A stretch of 64,000 nt of DNA from Morganella sibonii (lineage in GTDB: Bacteria; Pseudomonadota; Gammaproteobacteria; Enterobacterales; Enterobacteriaceae): the NCBI RefSeq assembly GCF_040560245.1, contig NZ_JAKMWP010000003.1; one strand, 5' to 3'. The translations under genes were made by a program, and so were the position numbers. Every line of letters starts with the position of its first letter. Positions within the stretch are counted from its first letter, which is position 1. This document shows positions 25,111 to 33,322 of the stretch, piece by piece. The notes below the pieces were generated by a model, which was not told the origin of the DNA, did no database searches, and worked only from the letters and a program-made list of their open reading frames with translations.

Positions 25111-25134
25111 AGAGGGAGCTTGCTCCCTCTTTTG
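25111..25134 (+). terminator. Terminator after rplT
   Basis: AGAGGGAGC and GCTCCCTCT form a near-perfect stem followed by TTTTGC, 13 bp after the rplT stop. It separates the ribosomal genes from the pheM promoter region. In the 364-bp gap it is followed by TTGTAT (25175) and TAATAT (25199) as a likely pheM promoter. Confidence 0.85.
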
Positions 25135-25243
25135 CTGTCCGGCAGAAAAAATCTGCAGAATGAATAATTTGTCATTGTATATCCTTACGGTTTTCGCGTA
25201 ATATGAATAAATACATCCTGTTAACTGACAAATAGTTGAGAAA

Positions 25244-25291
25244 ATGAATAATATCGTTTCTTTCCGCTTCTTTTTTTACTTTAGCGCCTGA
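25244..25291 (+). CDS. pheM: PheM leader peptide (phenylalanine attenuator)
   Basis: A 15-codon reading frame, MNNIVSFRFFFYFSA, too short for ordinary gene finding. Five of its residues are Phe, four of them in the last seven codons before SA, so ribosome stalling will sense charged tRNA-Phe. E. coli PheM is 14 residues with the same RFFFYFS core. It precedes a terminator hairpin and pheS, the normal layout of the pheST attenuator. Confidence 0.92.
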   Translation: MNNIVSFRFFFYFSA

Positions 25292-25337
25292 ACTCAGGGG
25301 GCTTTGCGCGTAAAAAAGAAACGAAAAGTAACGCCGT

Positions 25338-25363
25338 AAGCCTCCAGTATGGAGGCTTTTTTG
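25338..25363 (+). terminator. pheST attenuator terminator
   Basis: AAGCCTCC-AGTAT-GGAGGCTT followed by TTTTTG. It lies 47 bases after the pheM stop. Upstream CAGGGGGCTTTGCGCG could supply the competing antiterminator arm. Stalling on the Phe codons should prevent this hairpin and allow pheST transcription. Confidence 0.88.
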
Positions 25364-25461
25364 TTTCAGGGGGTTGCCGGAACGGGTGAGACAATCACGT
25401 CCGGCAGCACCGTCGTCATTCGTCATAATTGAAGACCACAGGGTCAGAGGAATAGGAAAAC

Positions 25462-26445
25462 ATGCCACATCTCGCTGAACTGGTTGCTCAGGCAAAAGCA
25501 GCCGTCGAAGAGGCAAAGGATGTTGCAGCGCTGGAATCGGTACGTGTTGAATACCTGGGTAAAAAAGGGCATTTAACCTTACAGATGCAATCGCTGCGGG
25601 ATCTGCCGCCGGAAGATCGTCCTGCTGCGGGTGCAGTGATTAACGAAGCCAAACAAGAGGTTCAGACAGCACTGAATGCCCGTAAAGATTCCCTGGAATC
25701 AGCGGCACTGAATGCCCGTCTGTCCGCTGAGCGGATTGATGTCTCGCTGCCGGGACGCCGCATGGAAAACGGCGGTCTGCATCCGGTTACCCGTACCATT
25801 GAGCGTATCGAAACCTTTTTCGGCGAACTGGGCTTTTCTGTTGAATCCGGCCCTGAAATTGAAGACGACTATCATAACTTTGATGCACTGAATATTCCGG
25901 CGCACCATCCGGCGCGTGCTGACCACGATACGTTCTGGTTTGATGCCAAACGTCTGCTGCGTACGCAGACGTCTGGTGTGCAGATCCGTACCATGAAAGA
26001 TAAACAGCCGCCAATCCGCATTATTGCGCCGGGCCGCGTTTACCGTAATGACTACGATCAGACCCATACCCCGATGTTCCATCAGACAGAAGGCCTGATT
26101 GTGGATACTGATATCAGTTTCACCAATCTCAAAGGTACGCTGCATGATTTCCTGAATCATTTCTTTGAAGAAGAAGTGCAGGTACGTTTCCGTCCGTCCT
26201 ACTTCCCGTTCACTGAACCTTCTGCGGAAGTGGATGTGATGGGTAAAAACGGCAAATGGCTGGAAGTGCTGGGTTGCGGGATGGTTCACCCGAATGTGCT
26301 GCGCAATGTCGGCATTGATCCGGAAATTTACTCCGGTTTCGCCTTTGGTATGGGAATGGAGCGCCTGACTATGCTGCGCTACGGCGTGAGCGATTTACGC
26401 GCATTCTTCGAAAACGACCTTCGTTTCCTCAAGCAATTCAAATAA
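25462..26445 (+). CDS. pheS: Phenylalanyl-tRNA synthetase alpha subunit
   Basis: Catalytic subunit of the alpha2-beta2 synthetase, 327 residues, full length. The N-terminal coiled-coil region (about 1-90) contacts tRNA. The class II core has PGRVYRNDYDQTHTPMFHQ as motif 2 (about 190-210) and FGMGMERLTMLRYG as motif 3 (about 295-310). AGAGGAATAG precedes the ATG. It is followed 14 bases later by pheT. Confidence 0.98.
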   Translation: MPHLAELVAQAKAAVEEAKDVAALESVRVEYLGKKGHLTLQMQSLRDLPPEDRPAAGAVINEAKQEVQTALNARKDSLESAALNARLSAERIDVSLPGRRMENGGLHPVTRTIERIETFFGELGFSVESGPEIEDDYHNFDALNIPAHHPARADHDTFWFDAKRLLRTQTSGVQIRTMKDKQPPIRIIAPGRVYRNDYDQTHTPMFHQTEGLIVDTDISFTNLKGTLHDFLNHFFEEEVQVRFRPSYFPFTEPSAEVDVMGKNGKWLEVLGCGMVHPNVLRNVGIDPEIYSGFAFGMGMERLTMLRYGVSDLRAFFENDLRFLKQFK

Positions 26446-26459
26446 GGCGGGATACTCTC

Positions 26460-28847
26460 ATGAAATTCAGTGAACTCTGGTTACGCGAATGGGTAAACCC
26501 GGCTGTCAGCAGCGACGCGTTATCTGATCAGATTACCATGGCCGGCCTGGAAGTGGACGGTACAGAAGCCGTTGCCGGTCAGTTTAACGGTGTGGTTATC
26601 GGTGAAGTGGTTGAGTGCGGACAGCACCCGAACGCCGATAAACTGCGCGTGACAAAAGTAAATACCGGCGGTGACCGCCTGCTTGATATCGTCTGCGGCG
26701 CGCCAAACTGCCGTCAGGGCCTGCGTGTGGCTGTTGCAACAGTTGGTGCGGTCTTACCGGGTGATTTCAAAATCAAAGCGGCCAAACTGCGCGGTGAGCC
26801 GTCTGAAGGGATGCTCTGCTCATTCTCCGAGCTGGGGATCAGTGCAGATCACAGCGGTATTATTGAATTACCGGCAGATGCGCCAATCGGTACTGATCTG
26901 CGCGAATACATGAAGCTGGATGATACTGCTGTTGAAATCAGCATCACGCCAAACCGTGCGGATTGCCTGAGCATCCGTGGCGTGGCCCGTGATGTGGCTG
27001 TTATCAATAAAATGGATTATCAGACACCGGATATGTCACCGGTTGCTGCTGTTCATCAGGAGACGTTCCCGATCCGCGTTGATGCGCCGCAGGCGTGTCC
27101 GCGTTTTACCGGTCGTGTAATTAAAAACGTTGATGTGACAGCAAAAACGCCGCTGTGGATGGTGGAAAAACTGCGTCGCGGCGGTATCCGTTCTATTGAT
27201 CCGGTCGTGGATATCACTAACTACGTTCTGCTGGAGCTGGGTCAGCCGCAGCATGCCTACGATCTGGATACCCTTGAGGGTGAGCTGATTGTCCGTATGG
27301 CTGAACAGGGTGAGAAACTGACGCTGCTGGACGGCAACGAAGTCACGCTGACTGACAACATTCTGGTGATTGCTGATCGCCGCGGCGCGCTGGGCATGGC
27401 CGGTATTTTCGGTGGTGAGCACTCCGGTGTGTCTGAAACCACCAAAAATATCCTGCTGGAAACGGCGTTTTTCAACCCGCTGGCTATCACCGGCCGTGCA
27501 CGTCAGTATGGTCTGCATACCGATGCTTCACACCGTTTCGAACGTGGCGTTGACCCGAAATTACAGCGTATTGCCGCTGAACGTACCACACGCCTGATTC
27601 TGGAAATCTGCGGTGGTGAGCCGGGCGAAATTATTGAAGTTGTTTCTGAAGCGGATTTACCAAAAACAGCCACCATCACGCTGACCCGCAACAAACTTGA
27701 CCGTCTGATTGGTCACCATGTGGATGATGCACAGGTGACTGATATCCTGACCCGTCTGGGCTGCGATGTGAAAACCGCACAGGATCAGTGGCAGGTGACT
27801 GCACCGTCATGGCGTTTTGATATGGAAATCGAGGAAGATCTGGTGGAAGAAGTGGCCCGTATTTACGGCTACAACAATATCCCTGATGTTCCGCTGCGTG
27901 CTGACCTGATCATGACCTCCCGCCATGAAGCGCATCTGCCGCTTAAGCGCGTGAAAACACTGATGGTTGACCGTGGTTTCCAGGAAGCAATTACTTACAG
28001 CTTTGTCGATCCGAAGATTCAGGCTCTGCTGCATCCGGCACAGGATGCGATTATTCTGCCGAACCCGATTTCTGCGGATATGTCAGCCATGCGTCTGTCA
28101 CTCCTGACCGGTCTGCTGAGTACTGTTGTGTACAACCAGAACCGTCAGCAGAGCCGTGTCCGCCTGTTTGAATCCGGTTTACGCTTTGTTCCGGATGCTG
28201 CCGCAGACCTCGGGATCCGTCAGGAAACCATGCTGGCAGGCGTTATCGCCGGTAACCGTCATGAGGAACACTGGTCATCGGAAAAACAGGTCGTTGATTT
28301 TTATGATTTAAAAGGTGATCTGGAAGCCATTTTAGAATTGACTGGTAAATTAGATCGTGTATCGTTTAAAGCAACGACGAATCCGGCCCTCCATCCGGGA
28401 CAAGGTGCTGAGATTTATCTGGAAGATGAGCATATTGGTTATATCGGTGTGGTTCATCCGGAACTGGAGAAAAAACTGGATCTCAACGGCCGTACGGTTG
28501 TCTTTGAAATCCGCTGGGACGCACTGACAAACCGTATTATTCCTGAAGCTGAAGCAATTTCACGCTTCCCTGCGAACCGCCGGGATATCGCCATCGTTGT
28601 GCCGGAAAACGTCGCTGCTGAAGACATTCTGAATGAATGTAAAAAAGTTGGCGTAAATCAGTTAGTTGGCATAAACTTATTTGACGTGTACTGTGGTAAA
28701 GGTGTTGCTGAGGGTTATAAGAGTCTGGCGATCAGTCTGACCTTACAGGATACAGAGCGTACACTTGAAGAAGATGAAATTGCAGCAACCGTAAACAAAT
28801 GCGTTGCCGCGTTGCAACAGCGATTTAAAGCATCCTTGAGGGACTAA
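26460..28847 (+). CDS. pheT: Phenylalanyl-tRNA synthetase beta subunit
   Basis: Structural and editing subunit, 795 residues, same as E. coli. The tRNA-binding EMAP-like domain is at about 40-150 (PNADKLRVTKVNTGGDRLL, DIVCGAPN), B3/B4 editing domain at about 210-400, B5 near 405-475, the class II-like core near 480-680, and the C-terminal FDX-ACB domain from about 700 (ISRFPANRRDIAIVVPE). It follows pheS by 14 bases and is followed by ihfA after four bases. Confidence 0.98.
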   Translation: MKFSELWLREWVNPAVSSDALSDQITMAGLEVDGTEAVAGQFNGVVIGEVVECGQHPNADKLRVTKVNTGGDRLLDIVCGAPNCRQGLRVAVATVGAVLPGDFKIKAAKLRGEPSEGMLCSFSELGISADHSGIIELPADAPIGTDLREYMKLDDTAVEISITPNRADCLSIRGVARDVAVINKMDYQTPDMSPVAAVHQETFPIRVDAPQACPRFTGRVIKNVDVTAKTPLWMVEKLRRGGIRSIDPVVDITNYVLLELGQPQHAYDLDTLEGELIVRMAEQGEKLTLLDGNEVTLTDNILVIADRRGALGMAGIFGGEHSGVSETTKNILLETAFFNPLAITGRARQYGLHTDASHRFERGVDPKLQRIAAERTTRLILEICGGEPGEIIEVVSEADLPKTATITLTRNKLDRLIGHHVDDAQVTDILTRLGCDVKTAQDQWQVTAPSWRFDMEIEEDLVEEVARIYGYNNIPDVPLRADLIMTSRHEAHLPLKRVKTLMVDRGFQEAITYSFVDPKIQALLHPAQDAIILPNPISADMSAMRLSLLTGLLSTVVYNQNRQQSRVRLFESGLRFVPDAAADLGIRQETMLAGVIAGNRHEEHWSSEKQVVDFYDLKGDLEAILELTGKLDRVSFKATTNPALHPGQGAEIYLEDEHIGYIGVVHPELEKKLDLNGRTVVFEIRWDALTNRIIPEAEAISRFPANRRDIAIVVPENVAAEDILNECKKVGVNQLVGINLFDVYCGKGVAEGYKSLAISLTLQDTERTLEEDEIAATVNKCVAALQQRFKASLRD

Positions 28848-28851
28848 ACCT

Positions 28852-29148
28852 ATGGCGCTTACTAAAGCTGAAATGTCAGAAAATCTGTCGGAAAAACTGG
28901 ACCTGAGCAAACGCGATGCGAAGGACCTGGTTGAACTGTTTTTTGAAGAGGTACGCCGTTCTCTTGAGAATGGTGAGCAGGTGAAATTATCCGGTTTCGG
29001 AAATTTTGATCTGCGGGACAAGAATCAGCGTCCGGGCCGTAACCCGAAAACGGGTGAAGATATTCCTATCACAGCCCGTCGTGTTGTCACTTTCCGTCCG
29101 GGGCAGAAGCTGAAAGCCAAGGTCGAAAAATCGACACCGAAAGAGTAA
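28852..29148 (+). CDS. ihfA: Integration host factor alpha subunit
   Basis: DNA-bending protein that pairs with IhfB, 98 residues. The conserved beta-arm tip RPGRNPKTGEDIPI, with the intercalating proline, and KLSGFGNFDLRDKNQR are intact. It starts four bases after pheT, as in E. coli, where it is made from the pheST transcript and its own promoter within pheT. Confidence 0.98.
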   Translation: MALTKAEMSENLSEKLDLSKRDAKDLVELFFEEVRRSLENGEQVKLSGFGNFDLRDKNQRPGRNPKTGEDIPITARRVVTFRPGQKLKAKVEKSTPKE

Positions 29149-29156
29149 GACCTGAA

Positions 29157-29182
29157 ACGACCTCGTATGAGGTCGTTTTCTT
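29157..29182 (+). terminator. Terminator of the pheST-ihfA operon
   Basis: ACGACCTC-GTAT-GAGGTCGT followed by TTTCTTTT, eight bases after the ihfA stop. Confidence 0.9.
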
Positions 29183-29259
29183 TTCTGTGGTTTGTCAGAC
29201 ATTAACGTCGTTCTGACTCAGGTATACTGCCTCCCGTCTTTAACAATGACAGGGATCTC

Positions 29260-30270
29260 ATGCATATTCACAACCCCATCACAAAGCTGGTACAGACGCG
29301 GAAAAAGCGGGATGTACAGCGCATCATTTTTCTTTCCGTTACGTTACTTATCATGATCACTGTTGCACTCTGTGCCGGTGAGATGTGGATTTTACCGGAC
29401 CAGTGGTTATCTGAAACCGCACAGCTGTTTGTCTGGGATCTGCGTTTTCCGCGTGTACTGGCCGTGATTGCGGTGGGGGCCGGGCTGGCGATGGCCGGTG
29501 CGGTGATGCAGGCTATTTTTGAAAACCCGCTGGCAGAACCCGGATTGCTCGGCGTGAGCAACGGCGCCGGGGTGTTTGTTGTTTTTATCGTTCTGTTTTT
29601 CAAGGGCATGCCGCCGCTGTGGGTGCTGGGGGGCGGGGCGGTGATAGGGGCGACACTGCTGACGCTGATTTTACTTTATTTTGCCCATTTCAGGCGGCTG
29701 AGTAACAGTCAGCTGTTACTGGTCGGGGTGGCGCTCGGGGTTATCTGCGGCGCATTTATGACCTGGATGGTGTATTTCAGTACCAGTCTGGATTTACGCC
29801 AGCTGATGTACTGGATGATGGGCAGTTTCTCCGGGGCTGACTGGCGGCTGAGTCCGCTGCTGGCGGCCATTGCGGTGGTGGCTGTGTGGCTGCTGTGGCA
29901 GGCACCGGTGCTTAATTACCTTGCGTTGGGGGAAGTGAATGCTCAGCAGCTCGGGGTATCCGCGCACCGCTGGCGTAATGTGTTTATTATCGCCGTCGGG
30001 TTGCTGATCGGCCTGAGTGTGGCAGTGGCCGGGGCCATCAGTTTTATCGGGCTGATTATCCCGCATATGCTGAGGCTGATGGGAATTACTGATCACCGTA
30101 CATTATTACCCGCCTGTGCTTTATTCGGCGCGGTCAGCCTGCTGCTGGCAGATTTATGCTCGCGGCTGATTTTATCGAATGCAGAAATTCCGATTGGTGT
30201 GGTGACTGCGACTATCGGTGCACCGGCCTTTATTTATCTGCTGACCCGGCATCACGGAGGGCGCCGCTGA
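29260..30270 (+). CDS. btuC: Vitamin B12 ABC transporter permease BtuC
   Basis: Inner-membrane subunit of the BtuCDF cobalamin importer, 336 residues with about ten membrane helices. FecCD-family motifs are seen: LRFPRVLAVIAVGAGLAMAG, NPLAEPGLLGVSNGAG, and FIGLIIPHMLRLMGITDHR, the cytoplasmic L-loop that docks on BtuD. AGGGA precedes the ATG. It ends in TGATG, overlapping the btuD start. btuE, found between C and D in E. coli, is absent. Confidence 0.96.
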   Translation: MHIHNPITKLVQTRKKRDVQRIIFLSVTLLIMITVALCAGEMWILPDQWLSETAQLFVWDLRFPRVLAVIAVGAGLAMAGAVMQAIFENPLAEPGLLGVSNGAGVFVVFIVLFFKGMPPLWVLGGGAVIGATLLTLILLYFAHFRRLSNSQLLLVGVALGVICGAFMTWMVYFSTSLDLRQLMYWMMGSFSGADWRLSPLLAAIAVVAVWLLWQAPVLNYLALGEVNAQQLGVSAHRWRNVFIIAVGLLIGLSVAVAGAISFIGLIIPHMLRLMGITDHRTLLPACALFGAVSLLLADLCSRLILSNAEIPIGVVTATIGAPAFIYLLTRHHGGRR

Positions 30271-31043
30271 TGGATAAATGCTTACTCGATGTCAGTGCTG
30301 TCAGTGTCGGCCGCCGTTTGTCCTGTGAGGCGCTGCAATTTTTCGCCGGACAGCAGATTCACCTGCTGGGGCCGAACGGTTCCGGTAAGAGCACTCTGCT
30401 GGCGGCACTGGCGGATGCCGTGCGCTATGACGGGCAAATCTGCTATTGCGGCACCGATTTAAAAACGATCCCCAAACGGCAGCAGGCGCAGTTTCGCGCT
30501 TATCTGACGCAAACCACCGATGGTGTGCCGGTCATGACAGTATTTCAGTATCTGCAACTTTATATGCCGGCAGTGCAGGAAAATACACAACTTATTTATC
30601 AGCTGTGTGGTGATTTTCAGCTGGAGCAGTTATTACCGCGCATGCTGACGCAATTATCCGGCGGCGAATGGCAGCGGGTGAAAATAGCGGCAATATTTCT
30701 GCAATTATGGAATACGGATGATTTATCCGGAAAATACCTGCTGCTGGATGAGCCGCGTAATCATCTGGATATTACCCAGCAGGCGATGCTGGATAAATGG
30801 ATAGCCCGGTTTTGTGAGCAGCGCGGTACGATTATTACCAGCGGTCATGATTTAAACCACAGTTACCTGCACGCCGATGCAGTGGTGCTGCTTAAAGATG
30901 GTCAGTTACTTGCAGCGGGTGAAACTCAGGTGATTATGACTGAAGATATTTTGAGCGAACTTTTTCAGTCAGAAATAAAAAGTATCAGGCCGGTACAAGA
31001 AACTCATTGGCAAATAACAGATTGGCATCAACATCACCGCTGA
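30270..31043 (+). CDS. btuD: Vitamin B12 ABC transporter ATPase BtuD
   Basis: ATPase for BtuCDF, 257 residues from the ATG that overlaps the btuC stop. Walker A LLGPNGSGKSTLLAAL is near residue 30, signature LSGGEWQRVKIAAIF near 128, Walker B LLLDEPRNHLD near 158 and H-loop SGHD near 193. The usual E. coli order continues with nlpC; here the arn operon lies between btuD and nlpC. A longer frame from 30156 has no support. Confidence 0.95.
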   Translation: MDKCLLDVSAVSVGRRLSCEALQFFAGQQIHLLGPNGSGKSTLLAALADAVRYDGQICYCGTDLKTIPKRQQAQFRAYLTQTTDGVPVMTVFQYLQLYMPAVQENTQLIYQLCGDFQLEQLLPRMLTQLSGGEWQRVKIAAIFLQLWNTDDLSGKYLLLDEPRNHLDITQQAMLDKWIARFCEQRGTIITSGHDLNHSYLHADAVVLLKDGQLLAAGETQVIMTEDILSELFQSEIKSIRPVQETHWQITDWHQHHR

Positions 31044-31092
31044 TTTTTGTTATGCTGTCACATAAATTTGTTGTTATGTCGTCGACGTAAAG

Positions 31093-31109
31093 ATTAAGAA
31101 TTGTTTAAA
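31093..31109 (+). promoter_or_regulatory. PmrA/RppA-type response-regulator box of the arn operon
   Basis: ATTAAG-AATTG-TTTAAA is a direct repeat of the YTTAAK type with five-base spacing, five of six matches in each half. It lies 41 bp before a TATAAT -10 at 31150-31155; no good -35 is visible, as expected of an activated promoter. The same 11-bp-period motif recurs before the second arnT. Which regulator binds (PmrA, RppA or PhoP-like) is inference. Confidence 0.5.
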
Positions 31110-31186
31110 CGAAGCCCTGGTGTTGAGCGTCAATTGAATCAATTCAGGATATAATCATCACTTCCGATTCTTATTAGGTTGTATTT

Positions 31187-32332
31187 ATGCTTGAGTTTCT
31201 TCCGTTTTCCCGGCCTGCTATCGGGGAGTCAGAAATCGCCGCTGTTGAAAAAGTACTGCGTTCCGGCTGGATTACGACCGGCCCGCAGAATCAGCAACTG
31301 GAAGCGGATTTCTGTCAGCGTTTCGGCTGTAAACACGCCATCGCTCTGGCATCAGCAACCGCGGGTATGCATGTTGCACTGATGGCACTGGGTGTCGGCC
31401 CGGGGGATGAGGTGATCACACCTTCTCAGACCTGGGTTTCCACTATCAATATGATTGAGCTGCTTGGTGCGGTGCCGGTGATGATTGATGCTGACCGCGA
31501 CACGCTGATGATTCAGCCGGATGCTGTACGCGCCGCCATTACACCGAAAACCAAAGTAATCATTCCGGTTCATTATGCCGGAGCCCCCTGTGATTTAGTT
31601 GCTTTACGTGCGATTGCACAGGAACATAATGTTTTCCTTCTGGAAGACGCCGCACATGCCGTCGGCACCCGTTACCGGGATGAATGGATCGGCGAAAACG
31701 GTACGGCGATTTTCTCTTTCCACGCGATTAAAAACGTCACCTGTGCGGAAGGCGGATTAATTGCCACAGATGATGATGAACTTGCACAGCGTATCCGCTG
31801 TCTTAAATTCCACGGGCTGGGTGTGGATGCGTTTGATCGTCAGATGCAGGGGCGCAAGCCGCAGGCTGAAGTGGTCGAACCGGGGTTTAAATATAACCTG
31901 TCAGATATCCATGCGGCGATTGCGGTGGTGCAGCTGAGCCGGATGGACGAGCTGAATGCGCGCCGTGCACACCTGGCACAGCTTTACCGCGAAGCCCTGG
32001 ACGGGCTGCCGGTTAAATTGTTATCCGTGCCGGATTACCCGCATCTGCATGCTAATCATCTGCTGATGATCCGTGTGGATAAAGCAGTCTGCGGCATCGA
32101 TCGCGATACCTTTATGGAGCAGTTAAAAGCGGTCAATATCGGGACGGGCCTGCATTTCCGTGCAGCGCATACCCAGAAATATTACCGGGAACGGTACCCG
32201 TCATTATCACTGCCGGACTCGGAGTGGAACACCGCGACATTATGTTCGCTGCCGTTCTTCCCGGATATGAAAGACAGTGATGTGACCCGTGTGACAGACG
32301 CAATCAAAGCTATTCTTGCGGAGCAGAAATAA
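31187..32332 (+). CDS. arnB: UDP-Ara4O aminotransferase ArnB
   Basis: PLP aminotransferase that converts UDP-4-keto-arabinose to UDP-L-Ara4N using glutamate, 381 residues. The PLP lysine is in SFHAIKNVTCAEGG (about residue 182), with the Asp in LLEDAAHAVGT about 26 residues before it. PSQTWVSTIN and GLHFRAAHTQKYY are family signatures. First gene of arnBCADTEF; it ends in TAA directly followed by the arnC GTG. Ribosome site is weak (TTAGGT). Confidence 0.97.
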   Translation: MLEFLPFSRPAIGESEIAAVEKVLRSGWITTGPQNQQLEADFCQRFGCKHAIALASATAGMHVALMALGVGPGDEVITPSQTWVSTINMIELLGAVPVMIDADRDTLMIQPDAVRAAITPKTKVIIPVHYAGAPCDLVALRAIAQEHNVFLLEDAAHAVGTRYRDEWIGENGTAIFSFHAIKNVTCAEGGLIATDDDELAQRIRCLKFHGLGVDAFDRQMQGRKPQAEVVEPGFKYNLSDIHAAIAVVQLSRMDELNARRAHLAQLYREALDGLPVKLLSVPDYPHLHANHLLMIRVDKAVCGIDRDTFMEQLKAVNIGTGLHFRAAHTQKYYRERYPSLSLPDSEWNTATLCSLPFFPDMKDSDVTRVTDAIKAILAEQK

Positions 32333-33322
32333 GTGTCATTTAACGAAATTAAAAAAGTCTCAGTCGTGATTCCGGTATACAACGAGGAAGAAAGCCTGCC
32401 TCAGTTGCTGGAACGTACAATCAAATCCTGTCAGTCACTGAAACAAGCCTATGAAATTGTACTGGTGGATGACGGCAGCCGCGACCGTTCAGCGGAAATG
32501 CTGACACAGGCGGCGGAAATTCCTGAAAACCATGTGGTTGCTGTTCTGCTGAACCGTAACTACGGCCAGCACTCTGCGATTATGGCCGGATTCAGACAGG
32601 CGGACGGTGATCTGGTGATCACCATGGATGCGGATTTACAGAATCCGCCGGAAGAAATTCCGCGCCTGGTTGAGAAAGCGGAAGAGGGTTATGACGTGGT
32701 CGGCACACGCCGTGCAAACCGTCAGGACTCCTGGTTCCGTAAAACCGCCTCAAAAATGATCAACAAAATGATCATCGCCGCAACCGGCAGTGCCATGGGT
32801 GATTACGGCTGCATGCTGCGCGCCTATCGCCGTCATATCATTGATGCCATGTTACAGTGCCATGAGCGCAGTACATTTATCCCGATTCTGGCGAACACGT
32901 TTGCCCGCAAAACGATTGAAATTGATGTTAAACACGCCGAGCGTGAATTCGGCGATTCAAAATACAGTTTCCTTAAACTGATCAATCTGATGTATGACCT
33001 GCTGACCTGCCTGACGACCGCACCGCTGCGCCTGTTAAGCATCGTCGGCAGTATCATAGCCGCGTCCGGTTTCCTGCTGGCGCTGTTACTGATTATCCTG
33101 CGCGTGGCCTTTGGCGCGCTGTGGGCGGCAGAAGGGGTGTTTACCCTGTTCGCTATCTTATTCATGTTTATCGGCGCACAATTCGTGGCAATGGGTCTGC
33201 TCGGGGAATATATCGGGCGGATTTATAACGATGTTCGTGCACGTCCCCGGTATTTTATTCAAAAAGTGGTCGGCGCTCAGGCGAAAGAGACCAGTGAAAC
33301 TGAAAATCAGGAAAAAAACTAA
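32333..33322 (+). CDS. arnC: Undecaprenyl-phosphate Ara4FN transferase ArnC
   Basis: GT2 glycosyltransferase that moves 4-formamido-arabinose to undecaprenyl phosphate at the inner face of the membrane, 329 residues. VVIPVYNEEESLPQLLERT starts the GT-A domain, DDGSRD and TMDADLQNPPEEIP carry the DXD-type residues, and two membrane helices occupy about 238-300. It starts with GTG immediately after the arnB stop. The stop TAATG overlaps arnA. Confidence 0.96.
   Translation: MSFNEIKKVSVVIPVYNEEESLPQLLERTIKSCQSLKQAYEIVLVDDGSRDRSAEMLTQAAEIPENHVVAVLLNRNYGQHSAIMAGFRQADGDLVITMDADLQNPPEEIPRLVEKAEEGYDVVGTRRANRQDSWFRKTASKMINKMIIAATGSAMGDYGCMLRAYRRHIIDAMLQCHERSTFIPILANTFARKTIEIDVKHAEREFGDSKYSFLKLINLMYDLLTCLTTAPLRLLSIVGSIIAASGFLLALLLIILRVAFGALWAAEGVFTLFAILFMFIGAQFVAMGLLGEYIGRIYNDVRARPRYFIQKVVGAQAKETSETENQEKN

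Noticed and set aside
31091..31107. PhoP box reading (AGATTA-N5-TGTTTA) before arnB
   Set aside because: Only one half matches the PhoP consensus well, while the overlapping YTTAAK-type repeat fits better and recurs before the second arnT.
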